Below, in pieces: positions 16,449 through 26,087 of a stretch of DNA of 64,000 nucleotides. Source of the stretch: Lachnospira sp. (GTDB lineage Bacteria; Bacillota; Clostridia; Lachnospirales; Lachnospiraceae); assembly GCA_017621205.1 (NCBI GenBank), contig JAGATQ010000027.1, forward strand, positions 1 to 64,000, given 5' to 3'. The position numbers and the translations under genes are program-made. Position 1 is the first letter of the stretch; each line of letters opens with the position of its first letter. Under the pieces are notes generated by a model that did no database searches, had not been told where the DNA came from, and saw only the letters and a list, made by a program, of their open reading frames with translations.

Positions 16449-16676
16449 ATGTTAGAAAAGATTCAGGAATTAGTTGCAGAGGGATTGGGAGTAGACGCAG
16501 AAAAGGTAGTACCGGAGGCATCCTTTAAGGATGATTTGGGTGCAGATTCCTTAGACCTGTTTGAGATGGTGATGTCTTTAGAGGATGAGTTTAATGTATC
16601 TATCCCAACAGAGGATTTGGAGAAGCTTGTTACGGTTCAGGATGTTATCGATTATATTGAGGAACAGGCCCAGTAG
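16449..16676 (+). CDS. acpP: Acyl carrier protein
   Basis: This 75-aa acidic protein carries the growing acyl chain on phosphopantetheine attached to S34 (GADSLDLFEM). Length and the DSLDL motif are typical. The ribosome site AAGGAAGG lies just upstream. It is the second gene of the fab operon. Confidence 0.97.
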   Translation: MLEKIQELVAEGLGVDAEKVVPEASFKDDLGADSLDLFEMVMSLEDEFNVSIPTEDLEKLVTVQDVIDYIEEQAQ

Positions 16677-16733
16677 TACAATGATTTGTAAAGAACTGTA
16701 CTAGTAACAGACATAGTGTAGGAGAGAATGAAC

Positions 16734-17666
16734 ATGAAAACGAAAATAACAGAGTTATTTGGAATTGATGTGCCGATTATTCAGGGAGGAATGGCATGGG
16801 TAGCACAGTATCCTCTGGCGGCTGCGGTATCGGATGCCGGCGGTTTAGGAATTATTGGTGCTGGCGGTGCACCTGCTGAGTGGGTAAAGGATCAGATTCA
16901 ACAGGCGAAAAAACTGACAGATAAGCCATTTGGTGTCAACATTATGCTGATGAATCCAGAGGCAGATGCGATTGCTAAGGTAGTGGCAGAGGAGAAGGTT
17001 GCTGTCGTTACAACCGGAGCAGGTAATCCGGAGCCGTATGTTCCAATGTGGAAGGAGGCAGGAATTAAGGTAGTTCCTGTGGTGGCCTCTGTAGCGTTGG
17101 CAAAGCGTTTGGAGCGGATTGGGGCAGATGCGGTTGTAGCGGAGGGAACAGAGTCTGGTGGACATATTGGTGAGCTGACAACGATGACCTTGGTTCCACA
17201 GGTGGTAGATGCCGTGTCCATTCCGGTAATTGCTGCAGGAGGAATTGCAGATGGCAGAGGGGTCGCTGCAGCATTTATGTTAGGAGCACAGGCGGTTCAG
17301 ATGGGAACGCATTTTGTAGCGACAAAGGAATCCATTGTCCATCAGAATTACAAGAATCGTATTTTAAAAGCGAAGGATATTGATTCAAAGGTGACAGGAC
17401 GTACGACAGGACATCCGGTGAGAACCTTAAGAAACCGTATGACAAGCCAGTATCTTAAGCTGGAGGCAGAAGGTGCTACTTTAGAGGAATTGGAAAAGAT
17501 GACCTTAGGGGGCTTAAAAAAAGCGGTAGTAGATGGAGATGTAGATTACGGCAGTGTTATGGCTGGACAGAGTGCAGGTCTTGTAAAGGAAGAGCTAAGC
17601 TGTAAGGAGCTGATTGATAAGCTTATGAATGAGGCACAGGAGCTGTTGAATCAACAGTGGAATTAA
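16734..17666 (+). CDS. fabK: Enoyl-ACP reductase II (FabK)
   Basis: This 310-aa FMN-dependent TIM-barrel enzyme reduces enoyl-ACP in the last step of each elongation cycle. Motifs IIQGGMAW, GVNIML, GTESGGHIG with the catalytic-region His, and QMGTHFVATKES are typical of FabK. No FabI gene is present here, so triclosan-insensitive FabK is probably the main reductase (inference). ATG 16734 was chosen over 16728 because AGGAG then sits 9 nt away. Position between acpP and fabD is the classic clostridial and streptococcal order. Confidence 0.95.
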   Translation: MKTKITELFGIDVPIIQGGMAWVAQYPLAAAVSDAGGLGIIGAGGAPAEWVKDQIQQAKKLTDKPFGVNIMLMNPEADAIAKVVAEEKVAVVTTGAGNPEPYVPMWKEAGIKVVPVVASVALAKRLERIGADAVVAEGTESGGHIGELTTMTLVPQVVDAVSIPVIAAGGIADGRGVAAAFMLGAQAVQMGTHFVATKESIVHQNYKNRILKAKDIDSKVTGRTTGHPVRTLRNRMTSQYLKLEAEGATLEELEKMTLGGLKKAVVDGDVDYGSVMAGQSAGLVKEELSCKELIDKLMNEAQELLNQQWN

Positions 17667-17689
17667 TGGTGGAAGAAAAGGAGTATAAC

Positions 17690-18610
17690 ATGAAAAAGAT
17701 TGCATTTATATATCCGGGACAAGGTGCTCAAAAGGTAGGAATGGGTAAAGATTTTTATGAGCAGGGCATGCTTGCCAGAGCGGTTTATGATAAGGCGGAA
17801 GAGCTTTTGGATTTTTCGGTTAAGGATATTTGTTTTGAGGAAAATGACCTGATTAACAATACTGCTTATACGCAGGCGGCATTGGTTACGACCTGTCTTG
17901 CTATGACGGCAGAGCTTAATGCGGCAGGAGTAAATCCGGATGCGACGGCTGGCTTGAGTTTAGGAGAATATGCGGCGATTGCGGCAGCAAAGGGTATGTC
18001 CTATGAGGATGCTATTTTACTGGTTCGCAAGCGGGGAATCTATATGAATGAAGCAGTACCGGATGGCGTTGGTGGGATGGCAGCGGTACTTGGTTTGACG
18101 AAAGAGCAGGTAGAGGAGGCAATTGATGGCATGGAGGATGTCAGCATTGCTAACTATAATTGTCCGGGACAGATTGTGATTACAGGAATGAAGGAAGCGG
18201 TAGCGGCAGCAGAAGCTCCATTAAAGGAAAAGGGAGCGAAGCGGGTATTACCTCTTAATGTCAGTGGACCGTTTCACTCTTCCTTTTTAACAAAAGCGGG
18301 AGAGCAGCTTGATGAGGAGCTTTCAAAGGTTTCCTTTACTACTCTTGCGATTCCTTATGTAACAAATGTGACGGCACAATATGTCAATGATATTTCCGAG
18401 ACGAGAGAGCTTTTAAAGCAGCAGGTATCTTCCTCTGTACGCTGGGAGCAGAGTATGGAGCTGTTGATTCAGGATGGCTTTGATACCTTTATAGAGATTG
18501 GACCGGGGAAAACCTTAAGTGGATTTATGCGTAAAATTAACAAGGATGTTACGGTCTACAGTGTTTCTGCTTATGAGGATGTTGCGAAGCTGTTGGAGAG
18601 TTTGAAGTAA
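17690..18610 (+). CDS. fabD: Malonyl-CoA:ACP transacylase
   Basis: This 306-aa enzyme moves malonyl groups from CoA to ACP. The nucleophile S90 lies in GLSLGEYAA and the catalytic His196 in GPFHSSFL; PGQGAQ is the N-terminal signature. Translation starts at ATG 17690 after AAAGGAG; an upstream TTG/ATG extension lacks a ribosome site. It follows fabK by 23 bp. Confidence 0.96.
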   Translation: MKKIAFIYPGQGAQKVGMGKDFYEQGMLARAVYDKAEELLDFSVKDICFEENDLINNTAYTQAALVTTCLAMTAELNAAGVNPDATAGLSLGEYAAIAAAKGMSYEDAILLVRKRGIYMNEAVPDGVGGMAAVLGLTKEQVEEAIDGMEDVSIANYNCPGQIVITGMKEAVAAAEAPLKEKGAKRVLPLNVSGPFHSSFLTKAGEQLDEELSKVSFTTLAIPYVTNVTAQYVNDISETRELLKQQVSSSVRWEQSMELLIQDGFDTFIEIGPGKTLSGFMRKINKDVTVYSVSAYEDVAKLLESLK

Positions 18611-18639
18611 AAGTAGAAGGATAATAGGAGAAAGCGAAT

Positions 18640-19380
18640 ATGTTTGAAAATCAGGTTGCGATTGTAACAGGTGCTTCCCGTGGAATTGGTGCAGAAATAG
18701 CAAAGGAGCTTTCGGCACAGGGGGCAATGGTTATTGTTAATTATCAAGGCAGCAGGGAACGTGCCGAACAGGTGGTGGATGAAATCAAGGAGGCTCACGG
18801 CAATGCGGTTGCCATGCAGTGTGATGTATCGGATTTTTCTGCTACAGAGCAGTGGATTAAGGATGTGCATAAGGAGTACGGACGGATTGATATCTTAGTC
18901 AACAACGCAGGAATAACGAGGGATGGACTCCTGATGGCAATGAAGGAAGCGGATTTTGATGCGGTGTTAAGCACGAACCTGAAGGGATGTTTTAATACGG
19001 TACGGTTTGTTTCCCGCATTATGATGAAACAGCGGTTTGGCAGAATTATTAATATGTCTTCTGTATCGGGTGTTGCAGGCAATGCCGGACAGGCGAATTA
19101 CTCTGCCTCAAAAGCGGGAGTAATTGGATTTACCAAGGCGAGTGCGAAGGAGCTTGCCAGCAGGGGAATTACAGTTAATGCAATCGCTCCGGGTTTTATT
19201 GATACGGAGATGACCGAGGTATTATCGGATGAGGTGAAGCAGCAGGCAGTTACACAGATTCCGGTAGGACGTTTTGGTGAGACGGCGGATATTGCAAAGG
19301 CTGTTGCGTTTCTGGCTTCTAAGGAGGCGTCATATATTACGGGGCAGGTGCTTCATGTAGATGGCGGCATGTGTATGTAA
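18640..19380 (+). CDS. fabG: 3-oxoacyl-ACP reductase
   Basis: This 246-aa NADPH-dependent short-chain dehydrogenase reduces 3-oxoacyl-ACP. TGASRGIG (10-17) binds the cofactor, NNAG (88-91) is structural, and S141, Y154 and K158 (YSASK) form the catalytic set. The start follows ATAGGAG. The length matches the family. Confidence 0.96.
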   Translation: MFENQVAIVTGASRGIGAEIAKELSAQGAMVIVNYQGSRERAEQVVDEIKEAHGNAVAMQCDVSDFSATEQWIKDVHKEYGRIDILVNNAGITRDGLLMAMKEADFDAVLSTNLKGCFNTVRFVSRIMMKQRFGRIINMSSVSGVAGNAGQANYSASKAGVIGFTKASAKELASRGITVNAIAPGFIDTEMTEVLSDEVKQQAVTQIPVGRFGETADIAKAVAFLASKEASYITGQVLHVDGGMCM

Positions 19381-19398
19381 GGAAAGGTTGGATAGGAA

Positions 19399-20634
19399 AT
19401 GAAAAAAAGAGTTGTAGTGACAGGTATGGGAGCGATTACCCCGATTGGTAACTGTGTTGAGGAGTTCTGGCAGGGGTTAAAGCAAGGAAAGCTTGGTATT
19501 GGAGAGATTACCAAGTTTGATACAACGGATTATAAGGTGAAAATTGCGGCTGAGGTCAAAGATTTTGATGCAAAACAATACATGGATGCGAAAACGGCAA
19601 GAAGAATGTCTCCATTTTCACAATATGCAGTGGCTGCGACAAAGGAAGCGTTGGAGCAGGCGGGGATTGACATGGAGCAGGAGGATGCCTTCCGGGTTGG
19701 CGTGAGTATTGGTTCTGGAATTGGTGGTTTGCAGGATATGGAGGATGCCCATGAAAAGCTGACTACAAAGGGACCCAACAGAGTGAAGCCAATGCTGGTT
19801 CCTATGATGATTACGAATATGGCAGCAGGTAATGTGGCAATTGCTTTTGGGTTAAAGGGAAAATGTATTAATGTGGTGACAGCTTGTGCAACGGGTGCGA
19901 ATTCGATTGGTGAGGCATACAGAACGATTCAGTTTGGCGATGCGGATGTGATGGTTGCCGGAGGAACGGAGAGTTCGATTACACCTGTAGGTGTTGCCGG
20001 TTTTACGGCTTTGACAGCATTGACATCCGAGGAGAATCCCGAAAAGGCATCGATTCCATTTGACAAGGATAGAAGCGGTTTTGTTATGGGCGAGGGTGCC
20101 GGAGTCGTTGTATTAGAGGAATTAGAGCATGCGAAAAAGCGTGGTGCCAAGATATTGGCAGAGGTTGTTGGCTATGGTACGAGCTGTGATGCGTTCCATA
20201 TTACTTCCCCTGCGGAGGATGGAAGCGGCGCGGCACAGGCAATGCGTCTTGCGGTTGAGGAAGCGGGGGCAACGCCTGCAGATGTGGACTATATCAATGC
20301 CCATGGAACCAGTACCCATCACAATGATTTATTTGAGACGAGGGCAATAAAGCTTGCTTTAGGAGAAGCGGCAAAGGATGTCAGTATCAATTCTACCAAG
20401 TCTATGGTAGGGCATCTGCTTGGTGCCGCAGGTGGTGTGGAGTTTATTGCCTGCGTGAAGTCCATTGAGGAGGATTATGTTCATGTCACATTGGGCTCTA
20501 AGGAGTCGGATGAGGAGTGTGACCTTAATTATACCTTTGGTGAGGGTGTACACCGCGAGGTAGATTTGGTGCTTAGTAATTCTCTTGGCTTTGGGGGACA
20601 TAATGCGACGTTGGCGGTGCGGAAGTATAAATAG
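19399..20634 (+). CDS. fabF: 3-oxoacyl-ACP synthase II
   Basis: This 411-aa elongating condensing enzyme has the C-H-H triad: C163 (TACATGAN), H302 (NAHGTSTHHND) and H339 (MVGHLLGAAG). It starts 18 bp after fabG. A 211-bp family-1 repeat element begins 9 bp after its stop, interrupting an otherwise tightly packed operon. Confidence 0.97.
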   Translation: MKKRVVVTGMGAITPIGNCVEEFWQGLKQGKLGIGEITKFDTTDYKVKIAAEVKDFDAKQYMDAKTARRMSPFSQYAVAATKEALEQAGIDMEQEDAFRVGVSIGSGIGGLQDMEDAHEKLTTKGPNRVKPMLVPMMITNMAAGNVAIAFGLKGKCINVVTACATGANSIGEAYRTIQFGDADVMVAGGTESSITPVGVAGFTALTALTSEENPEKASIPFDKDRSGFVMGEGAGVVVLEELEHAKKRGAKILAEVVGYGTSCDAFHITSPAEDGSGAAQAMRLAVEEAGATPADVDYINAHGTSTHHNDLFETRAIKLALGEAAKDVSINSTKSMVGHLLGAAGGVEFIACVKSIEEDYVHVTLGSKESDEECDLNYTFGEGVHREVDLVLSNSLGFGGHNATLAVRKYK

Positions 20635-20643
20635 GAGTATAAA

Positions 20644-20854
20644 TAGGTAATAGAAAAGCAGAATTGAAGAATACTGACGTTGTATAAATTATAGTATCTA
20701 ACGCAGGCACGCTTTCGCTACTTGTCGCTCGCAGCGGTGCATAACGTGCTAAAGGACAGCACGTAAGCACCGGCGGCTCCAAAGTACACTGCTTATAGAT
20801 ACTACAATTTATACAGCTTGCCGTAGTAATGAATTTCTGCTTTTCTATTACCTA
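20644..20854 (+). repeat. Family-1 branched palindromic element, copy C
   Basis: Outer arms TAGGTAATAGAAAAGCAGAA (20644-20663) and its exact complement (20835-20854) pair over 20 bp. Inner arms 20681-20700 and 20796-20815 pair at 19 of 20 positions. The 90-bp core is 20703-20792. Its main stem is CGGTGC/GCACCG plus ACGTGCT/AGCACGT around AAAGGAC. The upper stem differs from copies A and B at several positions, always with the matching change opposite. It lies between fabF and accB inside the fab operon. Confidence 0.9.
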
Positions 20855-20888
20855 ATGAAGTAAAAAGTGAGAGTTTGGAGGAAAAAGC

Positions 20889-21365
20889 ATGACAGTTGAG
20901 GAAATAAAGGACTTAATTCAGGCGTTAGATGCTTCGGATATTTCCATGTTGAAATATAAAGACGGGGATGCTAGCTTATGTTTGGCAAAAAAGGAGAGCA
21001 GTGGTGTGGTTACCATGCCGATGCCGCCAGCCGTACAGACGGCGGCTGCGATAAGTGTTCCAACAACGGAGACGGGTAGTAATATAAAAGCTTCGGTGAC
21101 CTCTGGCAATGCGGGTAAGGAGCAGTATGATGGCAATGTCGTTGTTTCTCCTTTGGTGGGAACTGCTTATATGGCTCCTTCTGAGGATAGTGAACCGTTT
21201 GTTAAGGTGGGTGATATCGTAAAGAAAGGGCAGACCTTGGCGATTGTAGAGGCTATGAAGCTGATGAATGAGATTGAGAGTGATTATGATGGCGTGGTGA
21301 CGGAGATTCTCGTTGCCAATGAGGAGACTGTGGAGTACGGACAGCCGTTATTTGTAATTAAGTAG
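20889..21365 (+). CDS. accB: Biotin carboxyl carrier protein of acetyl-CoA carboxylase
   Basis: This 158-aa protein carries biotin on K124 in EAMKLMNE and shuttles CO2 between AccC and the carboxyltransferase. An N-terminal helical region (1-40) and an Ala/Pro/Thr-rich linker (40-80) precede the biotinyl domain (about 84-158). The start follows GGAGG. It is the first gene after the repeat element. Confidence 0.96.
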   Translation: MTVEEIKDLIQALDASDISMLKYKDGDASLCLAKKESSGVVTMPMPPAVQTAAAISVPTTETGSNIKASVTSGNAGKEQYDGNVVVSPLVGTAYMAPSEDSEPFVKVGDIVKKGQTLAIVEAMKLMNEIESDYDGVVTEILVANEETVEYGQPLFVIK

Positions 21366-21384
21366 GACATAAGGAGGGCACAAC

Positions 21385-21807
21385 ATGCTTACAGTTAAGG
21401 AGATTGAGCAAATCATCCCACACAGACACCCGTTTTTATTGATTGATTATGTGGAGGATTTTAAGCCGGGAGAGTATGCTACTGGTTATAAATGTGTTAC
21501 ATTCCGGGAGGATTTTTTTAAGGGACATTTTCCTGAGGAGCCAGTGATGCCGGGGGTGCTGATTATAGAGGCACTGGCACAGGTTGGTGCGGTTGCTATC
21601 CTAAGTCAGGAGGAGCATAAGGGTAAGATTGCGTTTTTTGGTGGAATTAATAAATGTAAATTCCGGGGCAAGGTATCTCCGGGGGATAAGCTGAAGCTGG
21701 AAACGAAGATTATTAAGCAAAAGGGTCCGGTTGGCGTTGGTGAGGCGGTTGCCAGTGTTGATGGTAAGGTGGTTGCCAGTGCGGAGCTGACATTTATGAT
21801 TGGGTAA
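21385..21807 (+). CDS. fabZ: 3-hydroxyacyl-ACP dehydratase
   Basis: This 140-aa hot-dog enzyme dehydrates 3-hydroxyacyl-ACP. The catalytic H48 lies in KGHFPEEPVMPG and E62 in IEALAQ. The N-terminal IPHRHPFLLID is the family signature. Start follows AGGAGG. It sits between accB and accC, as in other clostridial fab operons. Confidence 0.97.
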   Translation: MLTVKEIEQIIPHRHPFLLIDYVEDFKPGEYATGYKCVTFREDFFKGHFPEEPVMPGVLIIEALAQVGAVAILSQEEHKGKIAFFGGINKCKFRGKVSPGDKLKLETKIIKQKGPVGVGEAVASVDGKVVASAELTFMIG

Positions 21808-21829
21808 TAAAAAGTGAGGTTGAATAGAT

Positions 21830-23182
21830 ATGATACGAAAGGTATTAATTGCAAACCGTGGAGAAATTGCAGTACGGATTATCAGAGCCTTAAGGGAAAT
21901 GGATATTGCCTCTGTAGCGGTTTATTCTACTGCGGATAAGGAAGCCTTGCATACACAATTGGCAGACGAAGCGATATGTATCGGTGAGATGAAGGCAAAT
22001 GAAAGCTATTTAAATATGGAGCGTATCATAAGTGCAACGCTGGCAACGGGGGCGGATGCCATTCATCCGGGTTTTGGGTTTCTGTCAGAGAATTGCAAAT
22101 TTGCAGCATTATGTGAGCAATGCAATATTACCTTTATCGGGCCGGGTTCTTCTGTGATGAAAGCGATGGGGAATAAATCGGTTGCAAGGGAAACAATGGT
22201 AAATGCCGATGTTCCGGTGATTCCGGGTAGTCAGGAGACAGTGACCAATGTTAGGCGTGCCAGGGAGATTGCGAAAGAGGTAGGATATCCGGTAATTATT
22301 AAGGCAGCTCTTGGCGGCGGCGGCAAAGGAATGCGCGTGGCATATCAGGAAAATGAATTTGATGCGGCATTTAAAACGGCGAAAAAAGAGAGCGAGATGG
22401 CATTTGATGATGGTCAAATGTATATTGAGCATTTTGTGGAGCATCCGAGACATATTGAATTTCAGATACTTGCTGACCGCTATGGCAATGTGATACACCT
22501 TGGAGAGCGGGATTGCTCTGTTCAGCGAAATCATCAGAAAATGATTGAGGAATCCCCTTCCATTGCACTGAGTGAGGAGCTTAGAAATGCGATGGGAAGG
22601 GAAGCGGTTAAGGCGGCTAAGGCGGCACATTATGAGAATGCTGGTACTATTGAGTTTTTGTTAGAGCCGGATGGCAGATTTTACTTCATGGAGATGAATA
22701 CCCGTATTCAGGTAGAGCACCCGGTTACAGAAGCGGTGACGGGAATCGATTTAATCAAGGAGCAGATTAAAATTGCACAGGGGGAAAAGCTCTCTCTGAA
22801 ACAGGAGGACATTGTGCTTGACGGTCATGCGATAGAGTGCCGGATAAATGCAGAGAATCCGGAGAAGAATTTCTGTCCGTGTCCCGGTGTTATCAATGAG
22901 CTGTATATGCCGGGCGGCAATGGTGTTCGTATTGATTCTGCTATTTATAGTGGATATGAGGTAACGCCCTTTTATGATTCAATGCTTGCCAAGGTGATTG
23001 TTCATGGAAAAACGAGGGAGGAAGCACTTCATAAAATGCAGAGTGCTCTTGGCGAGGTGATTATTGAAGGAATTGATACCAATATTGATTATCAGTATGA
23101 GATTGTTAATGACCCGGTATTTTGTTCCGGACAGTTTAATGTAGATTTTATTGAGCAGTTTCAGGAGAGAAGATGCTCTTAA
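21830..23182 (+). CDS. accC: Biotin carboxylase subunit of acetyl-CoA carboxylase
   Basis: This 450-aa ATP-grasp enzyme carboxylates biotin on AccB. The N-terminal KVLIANRGEIAVRI, the glycine-rich ATP loop KAALGGGGKGMR, HIEFQILAD, and the EMNTRIQVEHPVTE active-site segment are all present. The length is normal. It is followed by the fused carboxyltransferase gene. Confidence 0.97.
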   Translation: MIRKVLIANRGEIAVRIIRALREMDIASVAVYSTADKEALHTQLADEAICIGEMKANESYLNMERIISATLATGADAIHPGFGFLSENCKFAALCEQCNITFIGPGSSVMKAMGNKSVARETMVNADVPVIPGSQETVTNVRRAREIAKEVGYPVIIKAALGGGGKGMRVAYQENEFDAAFKTAKKESEMAFDDGQMYIEHFVEHPRHIEFQILADRYGNVIHLGERDCSVQRNHQKMIEESPSIALSEELRNAMGREAVKAAKAAHYENAGTIEFLLEPDGRFYFMEMNTRIQVEHPVTEAVTGIDLIKEQIKIAQGEKLSLKQEDIVLDGHAIECRINAENPEKNFCPCPGVINELYMPGGNGVRIDSAIYSGYEVTPFYDSMLAKVIVHGKTREEALHKMQSALGEVIIEGIDTNIDYQYEIVNDPVFCSGQFNVDFIEQFQERRCS

Positions 23183-23209
23183 AAGCAATAATAGAAAAGA
23201 GGATGCATA

Positions 23210-24970
23210 GTGGAATTTCATCGTTTATTTCAAAGAAGGGGTGCGGTTTCGACAGAAGTTCGCAGACAGGGCAGTAGTCCAGCCGTACCCAAGGGCTTAG
23301 TAAGAAAATGTCGTTTTTGCAAGGAAGCTATTTTGGCGGAGGATGTTAGAGAGAACCATTATATTTGTCCGAAGTGTGGGGGTTATTTTCGGATGCATGC
23401 CCTTCGTAGAATTGAATCTGTTGCGGATAGAGACAGCTTTGTGCCATGGTTTGAGGGTATGAAATGCGAAAATCCACTCGGTGTGGAGGATTATGTACAA
23501 AAGGTTTCTGCTCTTCAGGAGAAAACAAAGCTTGATGAGGCAATTACTACCGGAGAGGCGAGGATAGAAGGACGCAGGGTTGCTCTCGGTGTAATGGATT
23601 GTAGATTTCTTATGGCAAGTATGGGAGAAGTCGTTGGTGAGAAATTGACTGGTATGATTGAGCGTGCCACGAAGGAACAGCTTCCGGTTATTGTTTTTGC
23701 CTGTTCCGGTGGAGCAAGAATGCAGGAAGGTATGGTTTCCTTAATGCAGATGGCAAAAACCTCCGCAGCATTAAAGAGACATCACGAGGCGGGACAGCTC
23801 TATATTTCTGTTCTGACTGATCCGACGACGGGCGGTGTTACAGCAAGCTTTGCTATGCTTGGGGATATTATTCTGGCGGAGCCGAAGGCACTTATTGGGT
23901 TTGCGGGTCCGAGAGTCATCGAGCAGACGATTGGGCAGAAGCTTCCCAAGGGCTTCCAGCGTTCGGAATTTTTATTGGAGCATGGATTTATTGATGCGGT
24001 AGTAAAGAGAGAGGAGCTTAGAAGTAAGATTTCTATGATTCTTAAGCTGCATCCGATGGTGACGCCCAAGTATGCATTTCCAAAAGAGAAGAAGGAAACG
24101 GATACGAAGGAGGCAGCAAAGGAGAAGGGGCAAGTCTCTGAAACAGATGCTGTCAGCAGAAATAAGGACAAAAAGAAGAACGGCAGGGAGTATAGTGCAT
24201 GGGAGCGGGTGTTATTATCAAGAAAAAATGACCGTCCGGTAGGGGATGATTATATCCATGCATTATTTGAAGATTTTATCGAGTTTCATGGTGACCGTTA
24301 TGCAAAGGATGACCATGCTATTATTGGTGGAATTGCGAGATTTCATGGGGTTCCGGTTACGGTAATTGCACAGGTGAAGGGACATAATACGAAGGAAAAT
24401 ATTGACCGTAATTTTGGCATGCCATCCCCGGATGGATACCGTAAGGCGCTTCGGTTCATGAAGGAAGCACAGCGGTTTGGGCGCCCTATTTTCTGCTTTG
24501 TTGATACACCGGGGGCATTTTGCGGTCTGGAGGCAGAAGAGCGGGGACAGGGAGAAGCGATTGCAAGAAATCTTTATGAGATGTCGGCGCTTACCGTACC
24601 AGTACTTTCTATTTTTATTGGAGAAGGGGGAAGCGGTGGTGCCCTGGCGATGGCAGTTGCCAATGAGGTCTGGATTCTTAACAATGCCATCTATTCTATT
24701 TTATCACCAGAGGGCTATGCAAGCATTCTCTGGAAGGATGGAAAACGGGCAAAGGAGGCAGCAGAAATCATGAAGATTACGGCACCAGAGCTAAAGGAGC
24801 TTGGTGTGGTTGACCGGGTATTTCCAGAGCCGAAGGATATTACGGTGGATAATTATGCACCGTTAATACAGCTGTTAGACCGCATGATGAAAAAATTTTT
24901 GACAAAGATGAGCAAGCTGTCTGGTAAGGAGCTTGCCAGTGCAAGGTATGAGCGGTTCCGAAAGTTTTAG
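23210..24970 (+). CDS. Acetyl-CoA carboxylase carboxyltransferase, fused beta-alpha (AccD-AccA)
   Basis: This single 586-aa chain joins the two carboxyltransferase subunits that are separate in most bacteria. Residues 1 to about 290 are AccD-like, with a zinc ribbon of C34, C37, C53 and C56 and the crotonase-fold motif GGARMQEG. A charged linker (about 290-325, rich in K, E and T) follows. The rest is AccA-like ([32 protein letters not shown]). No stop or frameshift separates them. The start is GTG 23210, with AAAAGAGG 7 nt upstream. It transfers CO2 from biotin to acetyl-CoA, giving malonyl-CoA for FabD. Confidence 0.94.
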   Translation: MEFHRLFQRRGAVSTEVRRQGSSPAVPKGLVRKCRFCKEAILAEDVRENHYICPKCGGYFRMHALRRIESVADRDSFVPWFEGMKCENPLGVEDYVQKVSALQEKTKLDEAITTGEARIEGRRVALGVMDCRFLMASMGEVVGEKLTGMIERATKEQLPVIVFACSGGARMQEGMVSLMQMAKTSAALKRHHEAGQLYISVLTDPTTGGVTASFAMLGDIILAEPKALIGFAGPRVIEQTIGQKLPKGFQRSEFLLEHGFIDAVVKREELRSKISMILKLHPMVTPKYAFPKEKKETDTKEAAKEKGQVSETDAVSRNKDKKKNGREYSAWERVLLSRKNDRPVGDDYIHALFEDFIEFHGDRYAKDDHAIIGGIARFHGVPVTVIAQVKGHNTKENIDRNFGMPSPDGYRKALRFMKEAQRFGRPIFCFVDTPGAFCGLEAEERGQGEAIARNLYEMSALTVPVLSIFIGEGGSGGALAMAVANEVWILNNAIYSILSPEGYASILWKDGKRAKEAAEIMKITAPELKELGVVDRVFPEPKDITVDNYAPLIQLLDRMMKKFLTKMSKLSGKELASARYERFRKF

Positions 24971-24997
24971 GTGAGTTTAGAAAAAGAGAGGATTTTT

Positions 24998-26071
24998 ATG
25001 AAACAATTAGCTTTTGGTGATAAAACAATTTCCCGTCCGATTATACAGGGTGGCATGGGTGTAGGTATCAGCCTTGGTAATTTGGCGGGAGCAGTTGCAA
25101 AAGAAGGTGGTGTAGGGATTATTTCTACGGCACAGATTGGCTTTCGGGAGCCGGATTTTTATGATTGTCCGATGGATGCCAATATCAGAGCAATACCGTT
25201 GGAGTTTCAAAAGGCAAGGGCAATTGCACCTAAGGGGGTGATTGGTTTTAATATTATGGTAGCCTTGAATGGATATAAGGAATGCTGTGAGGCGGCAGTT
25301 TTAGCTGGGGCGGATGTGATTATATCTGGTGCGGGTCTTCCAACGGAGCTTCCGAAATATGTTGAGGGAAGCAAGACATTGATTGCTCCCATTGTGTCCA
25401 GTAAAAAGTCAGCTTCCGTTATCCTTAAGCTGTGGCATAGAAAATATAAGCGTACTGCGGATTTTCTTGTGATTGAGGGCCCGATGGCAGGTGGGCATCT
25501 TGGTTTTTCTAAGGAGAGCATGGAGGAATATTTAGAGAACGGTTATGATGACTATTATGAAAATGAAATAAGGGACATTATTGCGGTTGTCCGGGAATAT
25601 GAGGACAGGTATCAACATAAGATTCCGGTATTTGTTGCTGGCGGAATGGGTCAGTATGAGGATTTAGAGCGGATGCGTTCACTGGGGGCAGATGGTATTC
25701 AGGTGGCTACCCGCTTTGTCACGACGAAGGAGTGTGATGCACCTGAGGCATATAAGGAGAGGTATCTTGACAGTAAAAGGGACGATATAAAAATTGTTTC
25801 AAGTCCGGTTGGAATGCCGGGAAGAGCGATTGTAAATTTTTTTATGGAGCAGGTGTTAGAGGGTAAAAAATTTCCTCCCAAGCGGTGTCTTAATTGTCTG
25901 AAAAAATGTAATCCGGCAGAGATTCCCTATTGTATTTCGCAGCGTCTTATTATGGCGGCATCAGGGCAGGTGGAGCAAGGCTTGCTTTTTTGCGGAGCGA
26001 ATGCTTATCAGGAACAGGAATTGACAACGGTTGGTGAGGTGATGAGGGAGCTTTGCGGGGAGAACAGGTAG
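24998..26071 (+). CDS. FabK-like nitronate monooxygenase-family flavoprotein
   Basis: This 357-aa FMN TIM-barrel protein is related to FabK and 2-nitropropane dioxygenase. IIQGGMGVGIS near the N-terminus, GPMAGGHLGFS and GIQVATRFVTTKEC are family motifs. It is longer than the fabK product. It has a C-terminal cysteine-rich segment (CLNCLKKCNPAEIPYC) that the fabK product lacks, which could bind metal or an iron-sulfur cluster. Location between accDA and the MarR gene ties it to lipid metabolism, but its reaction is unknown. The start is ATG 24998 after AGAGAGG. Confidence 0.83.
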   Translation: MKQLAFGDKTISRPIIQGGMGVGISLGNLAGAVAKEGGVGIISTAQIGFREPDFYDCPMDANIRAIPLEFQKARAIAPKGVIGFNIMVALNGYKECCEAAVLAGADVIISGAGLPTELPKYVEGSKTLIAPIVSSKKSASVILKLWHRKYKRTADFLVIEGPMAGGHLGFSKESMEEYLENGYDDYYENEIRDIIAVVREYEDRYQHKIPVFVAGGMGQYEDLERMRSLGADGIQVATRFVTTKECDAPEAYKERYLDSKRDDIKIVSSPVGMPGRAIVNFFMEQVLEGKKFPPKRCLNCLKKCNPAEIPYCISQRLIMAASGQVEQGLLFCGANAYQEQELTTVGEVMRELCGENR

Positions 26072-26087
26072 AATAGGAGTGTAGGTT

